Source: Levilactobacillus paucivorans
GTDB taxonomy: Bacteria; Bacillota; Bacilli; Lactobacillales; Lactobacillaceae
Assembly (NCBI RefSeq): GCF_001437125.1
Contig: NZ_JQCA01000032.1
Span: forward strand, 1-45,196
Length of the DNA stretch: 45,196 bases
Direction of reading: 5' to 3'
Of the stretch, positions 1 to 8,051 are shown piece by piece. The notes beneath the pieces are model-generated. The model saw only the letters and a program-made list of their open reading frames with translations. It was not told the origin of the DNA and ran no database searches. The stretch's first letter is position 1; every line of letters starts with the position of its first letter. Both the position numbers and the translations under genes were made by a program.

Positions 1-6
1 CATAAA

Positions 7-51
7 TGAAACCCCCAAAATTGGATTTTTCTGTCCAACCTTGGGGGTTCA
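7..51 (-). terminator. Hairpin downstream of the teichoic-acid pair
   Basis: An imperfect inverted repeat pairs a tgaa-ccccc-aa arm with a tt-ggggg-ttca arm, with an inner ttgga/tccaa stem. It lies about 50 nt beyond the stop of the leftward gene at 103-2406. The T tract in the leftward direction is short, so termination is probable but not strong. It may also serve a convergent gene outside the window. Confidence 0.55.
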
Positions 52-102
52 CTTTAAGTAGTGATTTCTACACTGCTTGACGGTTTAACTGTTAAAAAGA
101 GT

Positions 103-2406
103 TTACTTCAAATCTTCCTTGTCGAAGAAAGCGTCGACAACCCGTTGGCTAGCATGGCCGTCTTCCCAATTGTTAAAACGATCGCTGAAACGTTGGTAAG
201 CACCGGCATATTCCTGTTCAACCTTAGGCAGGTTGTGCAGGGCCGACAACACATCGTCATTGGTCTTCAACAGTGGTCCTGGGAGATCTTTTTCCATGTC
301 GAGGTAGAAGCCTCGCAAGACACTCCCGTACTTTTCGTAATCGTAAACGAAGTACAGAATCGGGCGTCTCAGGATGGCGTAATCGAAGAACACACTGGAG
401 TAGTCGGTGATGAGTACATCGGCAATCAGGTACAGCTCGGCGATATCGTCGTAGCTGGATTCGTTATAAACGAAGTCCCCGAAACCGGTCGTGTCCAAGT
501 GTTCCGTGATGAAGTAGTGGGTCCGTAAGACCAGTACATATTCGTCACCGAGTTCGCGCTTCAGACGTTCGATATCGAGCTTCAACGTGAACTTGTAGTC
601 CCCGACACCATAGTAGTCATCGTCACGCCACGTTGGGGCGTAGAGGATGATTTTCTTGTCGAGCGGAATTCCCAACTGTTCCTTAATCTTACGAGCCCGG
701 TCATCTTTGTCCGGGACACTTAAGATATCGTTACGTGGGTAACCTGACTTCAACATCTGACCTTCTGGATACATGAAGGCGTGTTCGAAGACGTCGACGG
801 AGAATTGGTTAGCGGTGACCAGGTAATCCCATTGACGGGATTGAGAGAAGAAGATCGCCTTGTACATTGGATTGGCACTGGCCACGTTATCCATATCGAA
901 GACCAAATGCTTCAATGGAGTTCCGTGCCAAGTTGACAGGAATTTGGTTCCAGGACGCTTGACGAACCATTGTGGTTGACGCATGTTGATGACCTGGTAC
1001 TTAGACGTTGCCAGGTAGTACATGTAGCGCCAGCCAAACCGTTTGACCACGATGGTATCTGGTCGATCGGCCGGGGTGTCTTCGACGTCGGGATTCATGA
1101 TCCAAACGTGCTTGAACTTGCCAGGATAGTTTTCCTGCATGTAGTTGTAAATGGCCTTAGGGCTATCCGAAAAGTTACGACCCAAGAAGGATTCGTAAAT
1201 GATGACCCGTGGCTTGATGGGCATCTTGGTAAACCACCAGATGTAAGACAGACGGGTGAGACCCCGGCCGTGATGGTGGAGCACCCGGTTCAATTGCCGT
1301 AACCGCACTAGGCTGTTGATTCGGGATTGAGGGCAGGTTGGGCGTCGCCGGATGTGGTGCAAGATTTGCCGACTGAGGAGGGAGACGTCGCCATATGCGG
1401 CGGCATCCGTGTCCTTCAGGTAGCGGTGCAGGTCGTTCATCAAGGCTGGCACGTCGTCCACCGTGACCGGTGAGCTGGTAGCCAAGGCTTGATAGAGAAA
1501 CCGGTGCATCCGTAGCAAGGTATAACGACTGAAGGCAAAGTGCAGATCATCATTCTTGATGAGATCCAGACTCGCCTGCCAGGCGGCTACCCGTTGTTGC
1601 CAACGGGTTCCAACCTCGAGTTGGTGAATTGAAGGTTGGTTGATCGGGTCGTTGTGCTTGACCCGGATGTAGTGAGGCGTGGCTAACCGCAGATACGAGC
1701 TGGTTAAGGCCATGACCTGAACTAGGAAGGGAAAGTCGGGGTAGAGTTGGTTGTCAGGCATGAATTGAATGTCATGATCCTGAACCAATTTACGGTCGAT
1801 CACCTTACCGGTCAGTTTAATTTGACGGTTAAATTGATCCCAACGCGTGTCACCACGCAATTGAACGTACTTGTGTTCCAACCAGTTCAACGCACTGGCG
1901 TCAACCGCTGGAGCATCTGGCAATTGTTGGGTGACAGATGGATCGAAGTTTAAGGCAAAGTTCTTAGGTGCCCGCCGCTTGGCACCGCCCCATTTGGGCA
2001 GGGTGTCCAAGGCTTCCGTCTGTTCCAAACTATTGAGGAATGACGACTGGGGTTCGTAAGTGGGGTATTGGTTCAAGTCGCCCAGGGTGTCGGTAGCGGG
2101 ATTGATCGCTGCCATTTCTGCCAGGGCACTGGGTACCAGGAAGTCATCGCTATCCACGAAGACTAACCAGTCACCGGTTGCCGCAGCCACGGCCGCATTG
2201 CGGGCCGCACCCATGGTGTTACCATCAAAGGACACTTGACGGACCTTGAACGGCACCTGCCACTCTGATTCAGTGAAGTCGAGGGGCGCGTTGAGCGCGA
2301 TAAGCCACTCGAAATCGTGAGTCGTTTGGTGGACTAAGTTTTGCCGTAGGGCTAATAGTTGATGTAGTTCACCCGTTTGACAGGGTGTAATTAAACTAAA
2401 TTTCAT
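103..2406 (-). CDS. Bifunctional GT2 glycosyltransferase / CDP-glycerol glycerophosphotransferase (TagF-like)
   Basis: 767 aa with two catalytic modules. Residues 1 to about 250 are a family 2 glycosyltransferase fold with the metal-binding DSDD motif at 85-88 followed by a DDFLVPSAL-type helix. Residues from about 385 to the end match the CDP-glycerol glycerophosphotransferase family: HGTPLKH at 494-500, YAPTWRDDD, and LITDYSSVFFDYA near 665-672. The family polymerises glycerol-phosphate chains of wall teichoic acid at the inner membrane face. A strong aggaggt ribosome site precedes the ATG and overlaps the stop of the upstream gene (2416-3348), so the two are translationally close. The protein likely adds sugar and glycerol phosphate to a wall polymer. 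The exact polymer and sugar are not readable from sequence. Confidence 0.85.
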   Translation of the reverse strand: MKFSLITPCQTGELHQLLALRQNLVHQTTHDFEWLIALNAPLDFTESEWQVPFKVRQVSFDGNTMGAARNAAVAAATGDWLVFVDSDDFLVPSALAEMAAINPATDTLGDLNQYPTYEPQSSFLNSLEQTEALDTLPKWGGAKRRAPKNFALNFDPSVTQQLPDAPAVDASALNWLEHKYVQLRGDTRWDQFNRQIKLTGKVIDRKLVQDHDIQFMPDNQLYPDFPFLVQVMALTSSYLRLATPHYIRVKHNDPINQPSIHQLEVGTRWQQRVAAWQASLDLIKNDDLHFAFSRYTLLRMHRFLYQALATSSPVTVDDVPALMNDLHRYLKDTDAAAYGDVSLLSRQILHHIRRRPTCPQSRINSLVRLRQLNRVLHHHGRGLTRLSYIWWFTKMPIKPRVIIYESFLGRNFSDSPKAIYNYMQENYPGKFKHVWIMNPDVEDTPADRPDTIVVKRFGWRYMYYLATSKYQVINMRQPQWFVKRPGTKFLSTWHGTPLKHLVFDMDNVASANPMYKAIFFSQSRQWDYLVTANQFSVDVFEHAFMYPEGQMLKSGYPRNDILSVPDKDDRARKIKEQLGIPLDKKIILYAPTWRDDDYYGVGDYKFTLKLDIERLKRELGDEYVLVLRTHYFITEHLDTTGFGDFVYNESSYDDIAELYLIADVLITDYSSVFFDYAILRRPILYFVYDYEKYGSVLRGFYLDMEKDLPGPLLKTNDDVLSALHNLPKVEQEYAGAYQRFSDRFNNWEDGHASQRVVDAFFDKEDLK

Positions 2407-2415
2407 GACAACCTC

Positions 2416-3348
2416 CTAATAAAACAGCCGATGTGCCATCTGTGGTGACACCATCCGCAAGAGCCCTAACCGCGACCAAACTTTGGTTGGTGGGGTAATG
2501 AGTTCTTTAATCCGACTCAGGAGCTGGACATGATTGGCCGCACTGAGATTTTTTTTGCCAGCAGTGTCTAACAGAGTATTCAGCTGACGCTGGAAGTACT
2601 CTGTGAAGACGGGTTGCCACATGACACCCAATGATTGTACGTCGATGTGTTGGAGCTCATCGAGCCATTCGACAGGGGTGGCTTCCGCCCAGACTTGTCG
2701 TTGAATCGTTGGCACGTGGAGCCGTAAGACGTCTTGGCTGAGCTGGAGCACATGAAAGGCCTGCGCGATGGAAACTAGGGGCAGGTCGTGATCCAGTAAC
2801 GTGACGGGTAACAATAACCCGGTTGGACGGATGCGTTGGGTCAGACGACCCACACTTTGTAAATCGGTTTGAATGCTGTAACTTTGACGGGCCCATAACG
2901 TCATTTGGCGTTCAGTGGGGGTCGTCGGTGTGGCCGAGGTTAGATTTTGAAAGGTCAGTTGAGTCGCAGATGAATCGTGTTCGGCGAGATAAGTTGAGAT
3001 CTGTTCGTCAAGATCCTGCGTCGTTTCAAAGGCTGACAGACTGATCGGACTGCCGGGATGTTGCGTTGCCAGTTGATCCCATTGTTGCAGGGCACCCGGT
3101 AAAACATGATCCGTCTCGCGTAGATTAAGGAGATAGTTGTGGGGTGTCGAGGGCAAATTCAGGTCATTGACTGAGAGATGCCAGCTGGCGGCTTGGGCCT
3201 GTTGTTCGGCCGTTAGCGATTGTTCAGTTGGTAGTTGTAGATTCAGCGTCGTGGCGGCAAAGTTTTGGTTGGCGAGTTCCTCAATGAGGGAACTGAGCTT
3301 GGCCCAGTCCAACTGTGCTTGCGGCACGATGTTAACGAAAACGTGCAT
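2416..3348 (-). CDS. Unrecognised GT2-like partner of the TagF fusion
   Basis: 310 aa, no signal peptide or membrane segment seen. I do not recognise the family with certainty. A stretch near residues 72-95 (LNLRETDHVLPGALQQWDQL) aligns by eye with the VDSDDFLVPSALAEM region of the GT2 module encoded next door, but the acidic DxD pattern is replaced by RETD. That suggests a degenerate, possibly non-catalytic GT-A relative. It is the first gene of a leftward pair; only 9 nt separate its stop from the next start. A TATAAT box lies about 60 nt upstream of its ATG. A role as a subunit or substrate-positioning partner in teichoic-acid synthesis is inference from the pairing only. Confidence 0.6.
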   Translation of the reverse strand: MHVFVNIVPQAQLDWAKLSSLIEELANQNFAATTLNLQLPTEQSLTAEQQAQAASWHLSVNDLNLPSTPHNYLLNLRETDHVLPGALQQWDQLATQHPGSPISLSAFETTQDLDEQISTYLAEHDSSATQLTFQNLTSATPTTPTERQMTLWARQSYSIQTDLQSVGRLTQRIRPTGLLLPVTLLDHDLPLVSIAQAFHVLQLSQDVLRLHVPTIQRQVWAEATPVEWLDELQHIDVQSLGVMWQPVFTEYFQRQLNTLLDTAGKKNLSAANHVQLLSRIKELITPPTKVWSRLGLLRMVSPQMAHRLFY

Positions 3349-3408
3349 AATTTTTCCTTCTCCGTAATGTATGTAAGTTTAGTAGACAGTAATTTGGCAA
3401 CGACTCCT

Positions 3409-3414
3409 ATTATA
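3409..3414 (-). promoter_or_regulatory. -10 box of the teichoic-acid pair
   Basis: TATAAT read on the minus strand, about 60 nt before the ATG at 3348. The matching -35 is poor (TGGCAA-like, about 17 nt upstream). Confidence 0.5.
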
Positions 3415-3464
3415 CCGAGATCTGGGAGGGTTGCCACCTAAAAATGCAAAAAGGTGAAATTCTT

Positions 3465-3484
3465 AACCCTAATATTGAAGGGTT
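3465..3484 (-). terminator. Weak hairpin at the end of the HxlR gene
   Basis: Short stem aaccct/agggtt with an 8-nt loop, touching the stop codon of the HxlR gene. It has no real T tract on the minus strand, so it is at best a weak terminator. Confidence 0.3.
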
Positions 3485-3847
3485 TTAAACATCGTCGCGG
3501 CTTAAGAGTGTGATCGCCTCACCGTTTGCTTGCCGGCGATCGATGTTGTCTTCTCCCCAGACACAGAGTTCGTGGAGAATTCCTGAGAGGCTTTCACCAT
3601 AATCCGTCAGGGCGTATTCAACCTTAGGTGGGACCTGGTGAAAGACGTGGCGCGAGACGATATTGGCAGCTTCTAACTCGCGAAGCTGTTGGGTCAACAT
3701 CTTCTGCGAAATCTGAGGGATGGCCCGGGCTAGTTCGCCGGTCCGCATGGTGCGGTGACGCAAGTGACATAGAATGATTGACTTCCATTTGCCACCGATG
3801 ATTTCCATGGTAGCCTCGACGCCAATGTGATAGGTCTTGGTGGGCAT
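3485..3847 (-). CDS. HxlR-family winged-helix transcriptional regulator
   Basis: 120 aa, the usual length of HxlR/MarR-like one-domain regulators. Diagnostic stretches are MEIIGGKWKSIILCHL near the N-terminus, RTGELARAIPQISQKMLTQQLRELE (recognition helix region) and VPPKVEYALTDYGESL (the wing). This family senses electrophiles, quinones or drugs, sometimes through a cysteine; Cys residues lie at about positions 27 and 93. The ATG is preceded by gaggagaactg. It is divergent from the MFS exporter at 3972, and the shared spacer has two palindromes, so it most likely controls that exporter and itself. The inducer is unknown. Confidence 0.88.
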   Translation of the reverse strand: MPTKTYHIGVEATMEIIGGKWKSIILCHLRHRTMRTGELARAIPQISQKMLTQQLRELEAANIVSRHVFHQVPPKVEYALTDYGESLSGILHELCVWGEDNIDRRQANGEAITLLSRDDV

Positions 3848-3870
3848 AAAACAGTTCTCCTCGTTGATGG

Positions 3871-3935
3871 TTACTTTTTGGTAAGTAGGGCACTTTAAAG
3901 TGGGTTCTTGTTCCCTAGTTATTAGCCAGTATAAT
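3871..3935 (+). promoter_or_regulatory. Divergent control region: candidate HxlR operator and exporter promoter
   Basis: Contains TTAC-tttttg-GTAA (3871-3884) and a perfect 12-bp palindrome CACTTTAAAGTG (3891-3902), followed by a promoter with -35 TTGTTC (3908-3913), 16-nt spacer and -10 TATAAT (3930-3935). The TTACT...AGTA-like arms resemble the spaced operators known for HxlR proteins such as YodB. Assignment of the regulator is inferred from gene order. Confidence 0.6.
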
Positions 3936-3971
3936 CAATATTTATCACGTACGCAATCTGAGGAGGGTATT

Positions 3972-5180
3972 ATGACAAAACAAAAACAAATTTCAGCAAC
4001 CTTGACGTTACTAGCGCTCGCTGTGAGTGCCTTTGCCATTGGGTCAACCGAGTTCATTAGTGTCGGGTTGATTCCGATGTTGATTCAAAGCTTCCACGTT
4101 AGCATGGCGCAGGCCGGATTGACGGTTTCCGTCTATGCGATGGGAATCATGATTGGGGCACCCGTCATGACTCTCCTGACCGGTCAGATTAACCGTCACA
4201 CCTTAATGGTCATCATCATGTTACTCTTTATCACCGGGAATCTGGTGGCGGCCTTTGCCCCAACGTTTGCTGTTTTGCTGGCAGGACGGGTGATTGCTGC
4301 TCTGGCTCATGGGATCTTCATGACGGTGGCCTCGGTGATCGCGGCCGATGTCGTGGCACCTTCCAAACGGGCTTCGGCAATTGCCGTAATGTTTACCGGA
4401 CTGACGGTAGCCACGGTTACTGGGGTGCCAATGGGCACCATGATCGGGCAACTGGGTGGCTGGCGCTGGTCGTTCATCTTTATTAGTGTAATTGGGTTAA
4501 TTGGCTTGATCGCCGACTATATTCTAGTGCCACGCGAGTTGCCATTACCAAGTAAGGCGACCGCAAAGGGGCTGTTACGCGTTTTGGGTAACCCACAACT
4601 CTTATTAGCACTCTTAGTCACGGCCTTGGGTTATGGGGGGACTTTCGTCGCTTACACCTACTTGTCACCTTTATTGGAACAAAAGATGGGCTGGTCGAGC
4701 AGTGCCGTCGTGGTGATTCTGGTCGTTTATGGTTTGATGGTGGCCTTAGGGAACACCCTGGGTGGCCGTTGGGCGAACAAGAAGCCCTTGGCAGCTTTAT
4801 TGAAAATGTTCATGGGACTCTTCGTGACGCTGTTGGTCTTATCTTTGACGGCAAGTAGCCACTGGTTGGGTCTCCTGACCGTTCTGGCGATGGGTTTCTT
4901 CGCCTTTATGAACGTGCCTGGCTTGCAGTTGTATATCGTCCAGTTAGCGGAGAAGTACACGCCAGCTGACATTACGATGGCTTCGGCCTTGAACATCTCA
5001 GCCTTTAACGTGGGGATCGCTCTGGGTTCTGGCATCGGTGGTCAGGTCACAAGCCAAGTTGGGTTAGGGTGGACACCGTTCTTCGGTGCCGTGATGGTGG
5101 CCATCAGTATTGGCCTTACGGTCGGCCTGATTCGCTTAGCTCGTCCAGCCAAGCGATTGGTAAAAAAGTTTAATCGTTAG
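3972..5180 (+). CDS. MFS efflux transporter (DHA1, YdhP/AraJ-like)
   Basis: 402 aa from the ATG at 3972, which has gaggagggtatt directly upstream; an in-frame extension to 3900 has no ribosome site. About 12 hydrophobic segments. The N-terminal ALAVSAFAIGSTEFISVGLIPMLIQSF stretch and the AGRVIAALAHGIFMTVASVIAADVV segment are typical of the DHA1 drug/sugar-efflux branch. It should export a small molecule using the proton gradient. The divergent HxlR regulator suggests a toxic, perhaps electrophilic, substrate. The substrate itself cannot be told. Confidence 0.85.
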   Translation: MTKQKQISATLTLLALAVSAFAIGSTEFISVGLIPMLIQSFHVSMAQAGLTVSVYAMGIMIGAPVMTLLTGQINRHTLMVIIMLLFITGNLVAAFAPTFAVLLAGRVIAALAHGIFMTVASVIAADVVAPSKRASAIAVMFTGLTVATVTGVPMGTMIGQLGGWRWSFIFISVIGLIGLIADYILVPRELPLPSKATAKGLLRVLGNPQLLLALLVTALGYGGTFVAYTYLSPLLEQKMGWSSSAVVVILVVYGLMVALGNTLGGRWANKKPLAALLKMFMGLFVTLLVLSLTASSHWLGLLTVLAMGFFAFMNVPGLQLYIVQLAEKYTPADITMASALNISAFNVGIALGSGIGGQVTSQVGLGWTPFFGAVMVAISIGLTVGLIRLARPAKRLVKKFNR

Positions 5181-5198
5181 AGAGAATGAATGATTTAA

Positions 5199-5232
5199 GA
5201 GGTCCTCGACAGGTTGTCGGGGGCCTCTTTTT
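5199..5232 (+). terminator. Terminator of the MFS gene
   Basis: A 13-nt arm starting GAGGTCCTCGACA pairs with TGTCGGGGGCCTC across a 3-nt loop (with mismatches), followed by TTTTT. Confidence 0.85.
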
Positions 5233-5448
5233 GGTGGGTGATGATTCGGGAGTCGTCATATTTCGAAGAAATCCCTGCTAAAGGTGCGTGGGAGAAGCGT
5301 TGTCCAGTTAAGGGCGAGGTAATAGGCAACGCTACTCGTAATATTAGTGATTTTATAGTGGATTGTGGCTGAAGACTAACGCGGGACACGATGTTCCAAA
5401 CTTTTCCAGTATACTTTCAGAATCTAGATCAGAACTGGGGGGCTTACT

Positions 5449-7620
5449 TTGGGGCGTAAGCAGCTGTATCAATTATTTCTATTACTTGTGATCTGCGGTT
5501 GGGGCCTGATGGTCAGCAATTCAGCGCAGGCGGCCATAACCCGAGACGATGACATGCTCGCAGCAATTGCGAGTGCGCCGCCGGGATTTTCACTCGACCG
5601 GGGCTTTAGTCCCGGTCGATCATACGGTGCGGCAGACAGGTTATTGGATGGTCCCGCCATACCGAAACAGATTGCACAGTTAACCAATGATAATTTCAAT
5701 CAGATGTACCGTCAGGTGGGGGTATTGTGGTCTAAGGTGCCAGGGACGCAGAGTCAGCCGCGGCGCATCCCGTTGACCCGTGATCAGCACTGGTCATTTT
5801 GGTTGTACTTTGGTAATAAGGGTGACAAGGCTGCGGATGGGATGACCTTTACGCTCCAAAATGCGGCGACCGGCACGGATGCGCTGGCGAGAGGTGGGTC
5901 CGGTCAGTCGCTGGGAGTTTGGGGCGGCGATACCAACGCCAGTGGGGATACGTCGTACATTTCTCAAATTGCCTTGCAGAAGAGCTGGACATTAGAATTT
6001 GATACCCACGTTAACAACGTCGTCAATAGCGTGAGTCAGGCCAATTACTTTGACTATGAGGCAGTTCCGAGCCAAGGCCCACACATTGCCAGTAATTATC
6101 CTGGTGAGAAGGGGAGTTATCAGATCTTTGGCAGTCGGGGGCATTACTATTTTGGATTGAAACACCGCCAGCCTAAGCTTATGGCTAATCCTTCGAATGG
6201 CCGTTGGCATCATGTGACCATGGATTGGCAGAAGGTCAAGAGTCAAATGACCTATGCCTACAACGACCGTGATCCACAGACTGGGCAGGCGCTCACGCCG
6301 GAGGTTCAGGACAGTATCTCGATTGACTTGACCAAATTGGGGACACCGGATCAACCAGCAACCAGTGCCGTCTGGGGACTGACTGGAGCTACGAGTTCAA
6401 GAGGTGAGAATAACTTGGCAGTGGTTGACCAGGAACCTGGGCAGATGCGTTTCGATGTTGACCAAGACACTCAGGTAGTCACCGCGGACGGGCAACGCCA
6501 ACCGGTTCATGAGGGCGATCGGATTCCGGGAGATGCGGAAGTGTTCTACCATTTCAAGGCAACTGGCCAACCAGACGGCTTTCGGACGAGTGATACGACC
6601 GCGGTCGTTCTAAGTTCGGCACCAGCGCTTAAATGGTTGGCGGGAAGAGTCCAGCAGCCTGGGCAGTCAGCGCCACTCTATGCGTTTAATGCCGCGGAGT
6701 TGGCAGAGCCGCCGATGTCGCATGCCATTGGACAGGATGTCTTCACTAAGGATCAACCGACCGTCGAGACCGAGCTACAGGCCAAGGGGCAGTCGCCGGA
6801 GGAAGACACCTACGTTGCCCCACAGACTGCGATTTATTACGGCGAAAATCATTATGTGGCGGTCAGGTCCGTGGGTTATTATTTGAAACGTAAGCTGAAC
6901 CTAAAACTCGAGAAGCTGGGCACACCTACCGCGGCGGTGGTGCCACAAGCGGATGCCGAAATAGCGGGTCGCTTAAGTAACAATGGCCGGACGATCCAGC
7001 CAGACGCTATGGCCGATTCTAGACTGAGTTTTTCGGTTAACGGCAAGTCATACACATTTACGCAGCTTGATGGGGCGTGGACGGGGACGGCCGGTCAGTT
7101 TAAATTGCGGGTACCGGCCGCACTATTGCATCAAGGCAAGAATAAGCTGACCATCGCGGCAACGAACCGTGATGATGTGGCCCCAGACCTCACGATTCCA
7201 ATTATCCAGCTCTCTGGAGACCTAGTGTTTAGCGCCATCTCGCCGGAAAATGGTTTTGCCGGTCAGCTGACCGGGACGCAACAATTGATTAGCAGAGACA
7301 ACGGTTGGAAATTGCGAGTGCGTGATGAACGAGCTGGCGAGAATCGTTGGAAACTTCAGGCAAGCTTGGCGGCGCCGCTACGAGATGAACGGGGGCATCT
7401 ATTGCAAGGTGATATGGTGTATCAGGCTGGACACGAACAGAAAGTCATTGGCACCGATCCGGTTGTGGTTCACGAGCAACAGACGCACGGTTTGGGTGAA
7501 GAGACCGACGTGATCGGTGGCTGGCACCAGAACTCGGGAATGCTGATCCAGGTGCATGGTGGCGCGACGGCTGGCCGGTATCAGGGCGAACTCCGCTGGC
7601 AACTGGCGGATGCTCCCTAG
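5449..7620 (+). CDS. Secreted L-type lectin-like protein with C-terminal WxL cell-wall domain
   Basis: 723 aa starting at TTG (5449), chosen because a ctggggggctta ribosome site precedes it and no ATG begins the signal peptide. Residues 1-28 form a signal peptide ending NSAQA. About residues 60-260 resemble a bacterial legume-type lectin fold (WSFWLYFGNKGDKAADGMTF, LEFDTHVNN). The C-terminal ~110 residues look like a WxL domain: VRDER followed by RWKL (W634-L636), GWKL at 620-622, and the terminal YQGELRWQLADAP with W717-L719. WxL domains bind peptidoglycan non-covalently, so the protein is probably surface-displayed and sugar-binding. It stands alone, without the DUF916/DUF3324 partners usual in WxL clusters. 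The -10 TATACT is at 5410-5415. Confidence 0.75.
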   Translation: MGRKQLYQLFLLLVICGWGLMVSNSAQAAITRDDDMLAAIASAPPGFSLDRGFSPGRSYGAADRLLDGPAIPKQIAQLTNDNFNQMYRQVGVLWSKVPGTQSQPRRIPLTRDQHWSFWLYFGNKGDKAADGMTFTLQNAATGTDALARGGSGQSLGVWGGDTNASGDTSYISQIALQKSWTLEFDTHVNNVVNSVSQANYFDYEAVPSQGPHIASNYPGEKGSYQIFGSRGHYYFGLKHRQPKLMANPSNGRWHHVTMDWQKVKSQMTYAYNDRDPQTGQALTPEVQDSISIDLTKLGTPDQPATSAVWGLTGATSSRGENNLAVVDQEPGQMRFDVDQDTQVVTADGQRQPVHEGDRIPGDAEVFYHFKATGQPDGFRTSDTTAVVLSSAPALKWLAGRVQQPGQSAPLYAFNAAELAEPPMSHAIGQDVFTKDQPTVETELQAKGQSPEEDTYVAPQTAIYYGENHYVAVRSVGYYLKRKLNLKLEKLGTPTAAVVPQADAEIAGRLSNNGRTIQPDAMADSRLSFSVNGKSYTFTQLDGAWTGTAGQFKLRVPAALLHQGKNKLTIAATNRDDVAPDLTIPIIQLSGDLVFSAISPENGFAGQLTGTQQLISRDNGWKLRVRDERAGENRWKLQASLAAPLRDERGHLLQGDMVYQAGHEQKVIGTDPVVVHEQQTHGLGEETDVIGGWHQNSGMLIQVHGGATAGRYQGELRWQLADAP

Positions 7621-7747
7621 TGTTTGTAATGGTTGGGGGAAATGTGCTTTGAATTGACTAGGGCGCACGGTGAAAATTTTGAAACTGACTTTTGTTTGAC
7701 ATATGTCGACACTTAAAAATTTGACTAGACGGTTTTAAATAACGAGG

Positions 7748-7786
7748 TCCCTAATTACCATTTTGACGGTGATTAGGGATTTTTTT
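7748..7786 (+). terminator. Terminator after the WxL gene
   Basis: Perfect 12-bp stem TCCCTAATTACC / GGTGATTAGGGA (7748-7759, 7768-7779) followed by seven T. It lies 127 nt past the stop of the WxL gene. Confidence 0.85.
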
Positions 7787-8004
7787 AACAGGTCGTTCGG
7801 ATGGAACGACGGTCATTCGACATGGTTCCATGCTTCCCATTATCTATTGGTTTTGTCATTTATGATCGGACACTGGGCACGATAGTCAGAACAAGACAGT
7901 CAGTCTTACTAGTCGCAGAGTTATTAGTAGTGGCCAAGATCAGTCAGATCCGGCGTAATCCCTGACAGCCGCAAGCGGGCTGTTTTAAGCCAATTTGGAG
8001 AATA
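7787..8004. other. Gene-free spacer with small hairpins
   Basis: Part of a 431-nt gap (7621-8051). No convincing ORF. It holds GTCGTTC/GAACGAC (7792-7810) and a short terminator-like hairpin ACAGCC/GGCTGT followed by TTTAAG (7965-7988). The first part of the gap (7621-7747) is AT-rich with TTGACA-like and TTGACT-like boxes, but I could not find a well-spaced -10. Confidence 0.4.
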
Positions 8005-8037
8005 AAAACCACGCCATCAACGAGTGATAGCGTGGTT
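8005..8037 (-). terminator. Terminator of the aldo/keto reductase
   Basis: On the minus strand AACCACGCTATCA pairs with TGATGGCGTGGTT (12 of 13 matched) with a 5-nt loop, followed by TTTATT. It lies 14 nt after the stop codon. Confidence 0.88.
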
Positions 8038-8051
8038 CGGTAGATTATAGA

